From an uncultured Hungatella sp. (GTDB lineage: Bacteria; Bacillota; Clostridia; Lachnospirales; Lachnospiraceae): a stretch of DNA of 64,000 nt. Position 1 is the first letter of the stretch. Each line of letters starts with the position of its first letter. Of this stretch, positions 58,145 to 64,000 are shown in pieces. Location: the NCBI GenBank assembly GCA_910585435.1, contig CAJUEJ010000004.1, positions 62,001 through 126,000 on the forward strand, written 5' to 3'. The notes beneath the pieces were generated by a model, which did no database searches, was not told the origin of the DNA, and saw only the letters and a list, made by a program, of their open reading frames with translations. The translations under genes were made by a program, and so were the position numbers.

Positions 58145-59146
58145 TTAAAAATTTGTGGTTTGTTTTTGTATAAAATCGGCGGCAATGGTGGTTTTGCCAG
58201 GCACATTGCTTTTGCCGAACACACCCATAAGCGTATTGACCGTGGTGATGCACAGGGCTTCCACCTTGGTATCGATGGACGAAATCTCCGGGTCCGTGCA
58301 GTAGGACAGAATGGAATTGTTGTATCCGATGATGGAAAATTCATCCGGAATGGACAGCCCTCTTGCATGGGCATATTTGACGGCTCCCACGGCCAGAGAG
58401 TCGTCGGATGTCATCACAGCGTCAAAGGCAAGGCCGGAATCGGAAAGGGAAAGCAAAAGCTCCTTGGAAGCCTGAAGGTTCTTGGCACACTGATGAATAA
58501 GCTCCGGATGGGCAAGAATCCCGGAATCCTTCAGTGCATCTTTATAGCCCTGCATCTTGTTGATCCCACTGTAGGAATGGCTGGTGTACAGATATAGAAT
58601 ACGTCTCTTGCCGGAGCGGATCAGTTTCCTTGCCGCCTGATACATGGCAGTGTAGTCATCGCACACGGTGCAGTAGATGCCGGGAGCGTTCAGACAGCCG
58701 TTTACCAGCATGATGGGGATGTCCCTGGCGGCTTCTATAATATATGAGTTGTCTCTGTCTTTCATCTCAACAAACTTGGAGCCGGCTAAAATGATGGCAT
58801 CCACCCGCTTGGAAAGCAGAAGCTCAAAATACTGGCGTTTATTCTCTAAAGAAGTGCCGGTACAGCAGAGGATAGAATCGTATCCGTTGGAGCGAAGCTC
58901 CCGTTCCAGGAAATAGATAGCATTGGCAAGATACGGATCCGAGGAATCGGAACACATGATACCGATGGTCTTCATGGTGTTTAATCCCAGGCCTCTGGCA
59001 AATACATTCGGCGTGTATCCCAGTGCATCCATAACCTCCAGAACACGGGTGCGGGTCTTTTCGCTGACATTGGGATTGCCGTTTAAAACGCGGGATACGG
59101 TGGCAATGGACACACCTGCCTGCTGCGATACGTCGTAAATGTTCAA
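58145..59146 (-). CDS. LacI family transcriptional regulator of hexuronate genes
   Basis: A 333-aa repressor. The N-terminal HTH is MNIYDVSQQAGVSIATVSR with the hinge helix RVLNGNPNVSEKT. The periplasmic-binding-type effector domain follows, ending SIIGYNNSILSYCTDPEISS. The gene lies upstream of uxaC in one operon. The palindrome TGTAAGCGCTTACA occurs just after its own -10 box and again at the uxaA promoter, so it is the probable regulator of both. Confidence 0.92.
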   Translation of the reverse strand: MNIYDVSQQAGVSIATVSRVLNGNPNVSEKTRTRVLEVMDALGYTPNVFARGLGLNTMKTIGIMCSDSSDPYLANAIYFLERELRSNGYDSILCCTGTSLENKRQYFELLLSKRVDAIILAGSKFVEMKDRDNSYIIEAARDIPIMLVNGCLNAPGIYCTVCDDYTAMYQAARKLIRSGKRRILYLYTSHSYSGINKMQGYKDALKDSGILAHPELIHQCAKNLQASKELLLSLSDSGLAFDAVMTSDDSLAVGAVKYAHARGLSIPDEFSIIGYNNSILSYCTDPEISSIDTKVEALCITTVNTLMGVFGKSNVPGKTTIAADFIQKQTTNF

Positions 59147-59164
59147 GTCATCACCTCATGGTTC

Positions 59165-59217
59165 TGTAAGCGCTTACAATTTATTACCATTATAACGTTA
59201 TTGTAAGAAAAATGCAA
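59165..59217 (-). promoter_or_regulatory. Promoter and operator of the lacI-uxaC operon
   Basis: On the minus strand, TTGCAT (59217-59212), 17 bases and TATAAT (59194-59189). The palindrome TGTAAGCGCTTACA (59165-59178) follows at the transcription start. The identical palindrome stands at the uxaA promoter at 63631. The sequence also fits the CcpA cre consensus, so catabolite control is an alternative or additional reading. Confidence 0.75.
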
Positions 59218-59333
59218 GGTTTATTCGATTGATTTTTGGAGGATTATAGCGTAAACTGATAATAACATAGAATTATGGCAAGTTGTGCGAAAAAACAGGC
59301 CGTAAATCTATAAATTTTAAGGAGGTACATACT

Positions 59334-60878
59334 ATGTTCTATTATTTTTCGGAAATGTTTTCGCCGGTTCTGTTTTTAGTAATCCTTGCAGTTATTGTGC
59401 TTCTTATCGTTCTGGCCAGTGGTTATGTGAAGGCTCCGCCGGATCAGGCATTTATTGTTTCAGGACTGAAGAAGGAGAGCAGGATCTTGATCGGCCGGGC
59501 GGGAATCAGGATTCCATTTTTTGAGCGGATGGACCGGCTCTACCTGGGACAGATGACTGTTGATATCAAGACGGAACAGTCTGTACCTACCAACGATTTT
59601 ATCAATGTGAATGTGGACGCGGTGGCAAAGGTGAGAATCTCTCCTACTTCAGAGGGGATCAAGCTGGCTGCCAAAAACTTTTTGAATAAACAGGCAAAGG
59701 ATATCACCCTGGATCTTCAGGACTCCCTGCAGGGCAACATGAGGGAGATTATCGGAACCCTTTCTTTAAAGGAGATCAACACGGACAGGGATTCATTTTC
59801 CGATCAGGTTATGTCCAAGGCCTCCAAGGATATGGATAAGCTGGGAATCGAGATTCTGTCATGCAACATTCAGAATGTAACAGATGAGAACGGGCTTATC
59901 CGGGATCTGGGTGCGGATAATACCTCCAAGATCAAGAAGGATGCCGCTATTGCCAAGGCTCAGGCAGACAGGGATATTGCCATCGCCAAGGCGGAAGCAG
60001 ACAAGGCAGCCAACGATGCCAGGGTCATGGCAGAGACGGAGATTGCCCAGAAGAATAATGAGCTGGCCATCCGGAAGGCGGAGCTGCAGAAGGAATCGGA
60101 TACCAAGAAGGCGGAAGCAGATGCGGCGTACGAGATTCAGCGTCAGGAACAGGAGAAGACCATTCAGACCGCCACGGTCAATGCCCAGATTGCCAAGGCG
60201 GAGAGGGAGGCGGAACTGCGCAAACAGGAGGTTGCCATTCAGCAGCAGTCCCTGGAAGCGGAGATTAACAAGAAGGCGGATGCGGATCGCTATGCGGTAG
60301 AGCAGAAGGCGGCAGCTGAGTTAGCCAAGCGCCAGAGAGAGGCAGAAGCCAAGAAGTATGAGATGGAGATGGAGGCCGAGGCTTTAAGAGCCCAGGCAGA
60401 GAAGGAAGCGGAGGCTATGAAGGCCAGGGCGGCGGCATCCAGATATGCGGCGGAGCAGGAGGCTGCAGGAATTCAGGCCAAAGGCGCCGCGGAGGCTGCA
60501 GCGGTTCAGGCCAAGATGGTGGCTGAGGCAGAAGGTATGGAGAAGAAGGCTGAGGCTTACAATAAGTACAACAATGCGGCAGTGATCGAGATGATGGTCA
60601 ATATCATGCCTCAGATGGCGGCAGAGATTGCCAAGCCTCTGTCTACCATTGACAAGGTGAATATCTACGGCGGAGGCGGCGAAGGCGGATCCGGCGTGGG
60701 GCAGATTTCCGGCAGTGCGGCTACAGTGATGCAGCAGGTATTCGATACCATGTCGGAGGCCACAGGGGTGGATTTCAGAGAGATTTTAAAGGCGCAGACC
60801 TATGATGCCAAAGTGAATCACAACCTGCATCTCACCGGGATTCCGGGAGGAGCAGAGCAGGGAGGAGAGGAAGCTTAA
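59334..60878 (+). CDS. floT: Flotillin-like membrane scaffold protein
   Basis: A 514-aa SPFH-domain protein. One N-terminal hydrophobic hairpin (about 8-30) anchors it, followed by the SPFH/band-7 domain (APPDQAFIVSG, IPFFERMDRLYL) and a long Ala/Glu/Lys coiled coil (about 225-420) with the flotillin signature of repeated EAE/KAE steps. It organises membrane microdomains. The start at 59334 follows AAGGAGGT. A bidirectional terminator follows. It is divergent from the lacI-uxaC operon. Confidence 0.92.
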   Translation: MFYYFSEMFSPVLFLVILAVIVLLIVLASGYVKAPPDQAFIVSGLKKESRILIGRAGIRIPFFERMDRLYLGQMTVDIKTEQSVPTNDFINVNVDAVAKVRISPTSEGIKLAAKNFLNKQAKDITLDLQDSLQGNMREIIGTLSLKEINTDRDSFSDQVMSKASKDMDKLGIEILSCNIQNVTDENGLIRDLGADNTSKIKKDAAIAKAQADRDIAIAKAEADKAANDARVMAETEIAQKNNELAIRKAELQKESDTKKAEADAAYEIQRQEQEKTIQTATVNAQIAKAEREAELRKQEVAIQQQSLEAEINKKADADRYAVEQKAAAELAKRQREAEAKKYEMEMEAEALRAQAEKEAEAMKARAAASRYAAEQEAAGIQAKGAAEAAAVQAKMVAEAEGMEKKAEAYNKYNNAAVIEMMVNIMPQMAAEIAKPLSTIDKVNIYGGGGEGGSGVGQISGSAATVMQQVFDTMSEATGVDFREILKAQTYDAKVNHNLHLTGIPGGAEQGGEEA

Positions 60879-60912
60879 AAGCATCTGCATATAGGTTTTA
60901 TGCCAGATGCCA

Positions 60913-60957
60913 ACAGGCCCTGTTCCATATTAGATGGGAGCAGGGCCTGTGTGTTTC
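60913..60957. terminator. Bidirectional terminator after the flotillin gene
   Basis: A perfect 10-bp stem (ACAGGCCCTG with CAGGGCCTGT) with an 18-nt loop and a T-rich tail, between two convergent genes. Confidence 0.75.
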
Positions 60958-60958
60958 C

Positions 60959-61630
60959 TTATCTGACTGTAATACTCAAAGCATCTGCGATGGAAAGCTC
61001 CACGCTGCTTATATAGTAGGTGTCATCGTCAAATTCCACCGTTGCTTTTTGGGGATCCTGGCTGCTTTCGTCAAAAAAGCTTCCTGGCATGGACTGAATG
61101 GTCCAGGTGGTTTTTCCGGTCTTGAAAGAGTTGTAATGATCTTTATGCATGGTGTCATAATCTACTTTTCGCTTTAACGCTTTCAGAGCATCCAAAGCCT
61201 CATCCTCGGTCATTCCCCAAAAATCGATTCCGTCGATGAGGACAGGCGCCGTATCGGCATTGTCTAACATTGTGTCATAGTGAATCAGAAGAATGCTGCA
61301 GTTATAGACACTCTGCCTGCTGGATTCGATATTGAAGCAGTTGACGTATACCGGCGGGTTTTGGGAATACTGGGAATCACCTAAGTATACAGGCTCGAAG
61401 CTTACCTCCCGCCCATCCAGATAGGTGTCCAAGGCTGTTTCTTTCCCGTTTGCATCGATGGTTGCCAGGCCGTTGTCCATGGAGGTCTGGAGTTTTTCTT
61501 TGATGGTCACTTCCTTGCCGGCGATGGTTACGGTGACGGCGGAAGAAGCTTTACAGGCAGTAAGGCCAAAGCAGGACAGGAAAAGGATAGTGAATATAAG
61601 ATATTTAACAGACAGAATATATTTTTTCAT
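60959..61630 (-). CDS. Lipoprotein of unknown function
   Basis: A 223-aa exported lipoprotein. The signal peptide ends in LTAC with the lipidated Cys26. The mature part is acidic, beta-rich and has SMDNGLATIDANGKE and YDTMLDN. I do not recognise a family. It is convergent with the flotillin gene and has GGAGAAC upstream. Confidence 0.7.
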   Translation of the reverse strand: MKKYILSVKYLIFTILFLSCFGLTACKASSAVTVTIAGKEVTIKEKLQTSMDNGLATIDANGKETALDTYLDGREVSFEPVYLGDSQYSQNPPVYVNCFNIESSRQSVYNCSILLIHYDTMLDNADTAPVLIDGIDFWGMTEDEALDALKALKRKVDYDTMHKDHYNSFKTGKTTWTIQSMPGSFFDESSQDPQKATVEFDDDTYYISSVELSIADALSITVR

Positions 61631-61805
61631 GGCAGCTGTTCTCCTTGATAGATGGTATACTGTGTTCTTTCGGGGAATTATATCATAACTTTTTCATTCT
61701 ATCAACAGGAGAGCTTCAGATATAACAGGAGAGCTTCGGATACAACAGAAAAACTCTGGATACAAAAGAGTACTTTGAAACGGATATGGAGGAAGGAGAG
61801 AAAGA

Positions 61806-62339
61806 ATGGCGGATACATTGATTCAGTTAGACGGGGCGATTTTATTGTGGATTCAGGAGTTTGTGCGGAATGATGTGCTTACGCCTCTTTTTACGGCAGT
61901 GACAGGCCTGGGGGACAAGGGGTTTATCTGGATACTGCTTTCCCTGGTGCTTCTCACTTCAAAAAAGACAAGAGAAACAGGCATGATTGCGCTTTTAGGG
62001 CTGCTTCTGTCTCTTCTGGTGATTAACCTGGCACTGAAGAACCTGGTAGCCAGGGAGAGACCTTTTGATATGATTGAGGGGCTGATTCCTCTGATTGAGC
62101 GGCCCGGGGATTATTCCTTTCCTTCCGGACATTCCGCCAGCTCGTTTGCAGCTGCCGGAGTCATGGTACGAAGGCTTCCCAGGTGGGCAGGCATACCCTT
62201 GTTTCTGCTGGCGGTGATGATCAGCCTTCTGCGTCTGTATGTAGGAGTACATTATCCCACAGATGTTTTAGCCGGGGTTGCCATCGGGCTGGGGCTTAGC
62301 TATCTGGCGGAATGGATATGGAAGAGACAGAAGGGATGA
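61806..62339 (+). CDS. PAP2-family lipid phosphatase
   Basis: A membrane phosphatase of 177 aa. The three PAP2 motifs are visible: KNLVARERPF, SGHSASSFAAAG and RLYVGVHYPTDVLAG, with the catalytic His residues in the second and third. Members dephosphorylate undecaprenyl pyrophosphate or phosphatidylglycerol phosphate. GAAGGAGAG precedes the ATG. Confidence 0.92.
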   Translation: MADTLIQLDGAILLWIQEFVRNDVLTPLFTAVTGLGDKGFIWILLSLVLLTSKKTRETGMIALLGLLLSLLVINLALKNLVARERPFDMIEGLIPLIERPGDYSFPSGHSASSFAAAGVMVRRLPRWAGIPLFLLAVMISLLRLYVGVHYPTDVLAGVAIGLGLSYLAEWIWKRQKG

Positions 62340-62479
62340 TGAACATTGACTCATAATGGACAGCCTGCAGAGCGTAAAGTTATTTCTTTCGTGAAGGTAT
62401 GTCTTGAAATGGGTTCTTTTCTTATGCTAAAATATCCTCAGCAGACAAGAATAAATATAGGGCAATGGTGGGAGAGGCT

Positions 62480-63592
62480 ATGAAAAAAACGTATCTTTAC
62501 CTGAGGAATAAGCCGGTGCTGGAGATTGAAAATTATGTGTGCAGAATCCTGGACTTTGACCTTCTGCCTGTCTCTGTCCGGTATGAGGGAATAGAATTTG
62601 ACGATGTGATGCATGGGTGGACGGAGAGCAGAAGTTTAAGTATCGGCAGAACCAATGCAAAAAAAATCTTAACCGGATTTGGAATCAGCCAGAGTAATCC
62701 TTATCTTACGGCGAAGCTGTTTCATTTTACATCGCTGACAGATTGTTATTGGATGAAAGAGGAGGGAGATCAGGCAGTATGGGAAGACGTAAGCCTGTTT
62801 TCCAATCCTCTGGAAAAGTCTGTGTCTTCCACAGCCCTTCTTGGAGTACCCGGATATTTTAAGGACAGATTACAGAACGGCATGGCATCTGTAAAACCGC
62901 AGATTCATACGCCGGAGCTGACGGCCCAGGGAATGTCAGCAAAGGCATGGATAAGAGAAGAGGATGGAATCTACCTGTATAAGGTGGGAAAGAAGGAACT
63001 GGCGGCCTGCTGTATTTTAGATGCTCTCGGGATTTGCCATGTGAGCTATGAGGAAGTGCCGGAACAGAAGCTAAAAGCTCTTGCAGATGAAAAATACCAA
63101 AATAAAATAAAGGATGCCGGAGAAAAGGTTGTAAAAAGCAAGATACTTACTTCTGAAAAGCGTTCCATCGTCTCCTGGGAAGCGTTTCAGATGTATTGTG
63201 CATACAGGGAGGAAGATGAATTTTCCTATGTAAAAAGCAAGTACCCACAGGCCTATTATTCCATGCAGATTGCAGATTATATTCTGGGAAATGAGGATCG
63301 CCATGGGGCAAACTGGGGTTTTTTTATGGATAATGATACCGGAAAGCTTGGGGAGCTATACCCTTTGATGGATCATGACCATGGATTTTCGGAAGAGGAG
63401 GAGATCCTGTCCCAGACCTCAGAGGAGAGAGAAAGCTTAAAGGATGCAGCCCTTCGAGCTGCGGGGATAGCAGATTGGGGAATCGATTATGAGGCTGTTC
63501 TGACAATGACAAAGCCAGAGGAGCTGTCCCGAAAGCAGTGGGAAGGCGTGCAGGAGAGGGCCGGTTTCATCAGAGGAATGAAAGATTTCTGA
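62480..63592 (+). CDS. Second HipA-like kinase domain protein
   Basis: A 370-aa protein with the HipA_C-type kinase core: NEDRHGANWGFF (catalytic Asp273) and LMDHDHGF (metal Asp298/Asp300). Its N-terminal half, with GWTESRSLSIGRTNAKKIL, is unlike HipA. It is a distant relative of the protein at 10241-11473. There is no HTH or small partner gene beside it. The start at 62480 follows GGGAG; a second ATG at 62465 is less supported. Confidence 0.7.
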   Translation: MKKTYLYLRNKPVLEIENYVCRILDFDLLPVSVRYEGIEFDDVMHGWTESRSLSIGRTNAKKILTGFGISQSNPYLTAKLFHFTSLTDCYWMKEEGDQAVWEDVSLFSNPLEKSVSSTALLGVPGYFKDRLQNGMASVKPQIHTPELTAQGMSAKAWIREEDGIYLYKVGKKELAACCILDALGICHVSYEEVPEQKLKALADEKYQNKIKDAGEKVVKSKILTSEKRSIVSWEAFQMYCAYREEDEFSYVKSKYPQAYYSMQIADYILGNEDRHGANWGFFMDNDTGKLGELYPLMDHDHGFSEEEEILSQTSEERESLKDAALRAAGIADWGIDYEAVLTMTKPEELSRKQWEGVQERAGFIRGMKDF

Positions 63593-63599
63593 ATACCTA

Positions 63600-63646
63600 T
63601 TGACTTCTGGCAATACATTCTATAGAATAATTGTAAGCGCTTACAA
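63600..63646 (+). promoter_or_regulatory. uxaA promoter with LacI operator
   Basis: TTGACT (63600-63605), 17 bases, TAGAAT (63623-63628), then the palindrome TTGTAAGCGCTTACAA (63631-63646) covering the start point. The identical 14-bp core lies at the lacI-uxaC promoter. This ties uxaA to that regulator. Confidence 0.8.
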
Positions 63647-63693
63647 TACATGCAGGAACCTTTCCGCCCTCTGTCTTTTGTTAGAATATGGGC

Positions 63694-63735
63694 TGCAAAG
63701 CAAAGGCAGGCGCAGGAGAGATTTCGGGAGTACAT
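63694..63735 (-). repeat. TGTACTC-ended repeat, copy c (inverted, one arm)
   Basis: The inverse complement reads ATGTACTCCCGAAATCTCTC and CTGCGCCTGCCTTTG, matching the left arms at 33300 and 43925. The second arm is missing. It lies in the uxaA leader between the operator and the ribosome-binding site. Confidence 0.55.
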
Positions 63736-63759
63736 ATTACCTATAGAATGGAGGAAGTC

Positions 63760-64000
63760 ATGCAGGATATTATTAAGATTCATCAGGAGGACAATGTCGC
63801 AGTTGCCCTGCGCCCCATAGCCAGGGGAGAGACACTGGACATAGGAGGGCTGTCTGTCACCACTCTGGAGGAGATTCCCCAGGGACACAAAGTAGCTGTC
63901 AAACCGGTAAAAGCAGGAGAGAGCATAATCAAGTACGGTTTTCGCATCGGCAATGCCAAAGAGGACATTGCACCTGGCCAGTGGATTCATGTCCACAACA
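63760..64000 (+). CDS. uxaA: Altronate dehydratase N-terminal region (3' end outside window)
   Basis: The gene is cut by the window edge after 80 codons. The SAF-type N-terminal domain of UxaA is visible (VAVALRPIARGE, IPQGHKVAVKPVKAGE, IIKYGFRIGNAKEDI). UxaA dehydrates altronate to 2-keto-3-deoxygluconate downstream of UxaC in galacturonate use. GGAGGAAGTC precedes the ATG, and the promoter carries the LacI operator. Confidence 0.88.
   Translation, partial: MQDIIKIHQEDNVAVALRPIARGETLDIGGLSVTTLEEIPQGHKVAVKPVKAGESIIKYGFRIGNAKEDIAPGQWIHVHN

Overview
The window looks like a chromosome segment of a spore-forming, anaerobic Firmicute of the Lachnospiraceae (Clostridium cluster XIVa type). The evidence is the clpP-clpX-lon-engB order, a forespore sigma factor (SigG), an adenosylcobalamin-dependent class II ribonucleotide reductase, a YlmC/YmxH-type sporulation protein, DUF975 and CotH/VTC genes typical of gut Clostridia, strong AGGAGG ribosome-binding sites, and sugar and hexuronate catabolism. 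No rRNA, tRNA or CRISPR array was recognised.

Layout. 1-4.8 kb: proteolysis (clpP, partial at the window edge; clpX; lon) and the GTPase engB. 4.9-12.7 kb: a GH13 alpha-glucosidase, a DUF2164 protein, sigG, a GH127 beta-L-arabinofuranosidase-type enzyme, a HipA-like kinase with a 94-aa partner, and a DMT transporter. 12.8-19.7 kb: the coenzyme A genes coaX and coaBC (divergent), an esterase coupled to a 34-aa membrane peptide, prfC, yqeY and a PepV-type dipeptidase. 19.7-24.2 kb: the methionine ABC transporter metNIQ, preceded by an unannotated 28-codon Met-rich leader peptide and an intrinsic terminator, followed by two membrane proteins and ylmC. 24.2-32.2 kb: nrdJ under two NrdR-like boxes, dhaKLM, upp, a flavoprotein, a DUF523 (TudS-like) protein and a MATE exporter. 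32.4-37.0 kb: an AraC regulator, a purine permease, a 55-aa protein, a probable structured small RNA, and an XRE-HTH/PurM-like fusion.

37.1-40.3 kb is an A+T-richer island of decay. It holds a fused terminase remnant, an orphan PemK/MazF toxin, a broken type I restriction hsdR, an intact NUDIX hydrolase and a shredded nucleotidyltransferase. 40.3-46.5 kb is a minus-strand block: CotH-like kinase, DUF4956 membrane protein and VTC-type polyphosphate polymerase domain, next to a two-component system with its own promoter. 46.8-48.7 kb is a Rpn-like nuclease gene followed by a tandem duplicate of its 3' two-thirds. 49.0-56.6 kb: yebC, thrH, a PIN/NYN-like protein, an AbiL/RloAB-type two-gene defence candidate, an acetyltransferase, and a TetR regulator with twin operators heading a membrane-protein group. 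56.7-64.0 kb: hexuronate genes (uxaC, its LacI regulator, and the start of uxaA) sharing one perfect palindromic operator at both promoters. Between them lie a flotillin, a lipoprotein, a PAP2 phosphatase and a second HipA-like kinase.

Three families of short dispersed repeats punctuate intergenic regions: long CTAGTAC-ended palindromes (four copies), TGTACTC-ended elements (three copies) and a 54-bp element (two copies, one inside the loop of a terminator hairpin). The observations most likely to be new are the Met-rich leader/attenuator upstream of metNIQ, the HTH-PurM fusion with a palindrome on its own -10 box, the CotH/DUF4956/VTC block, and the structured RNA at 35.4 kb.
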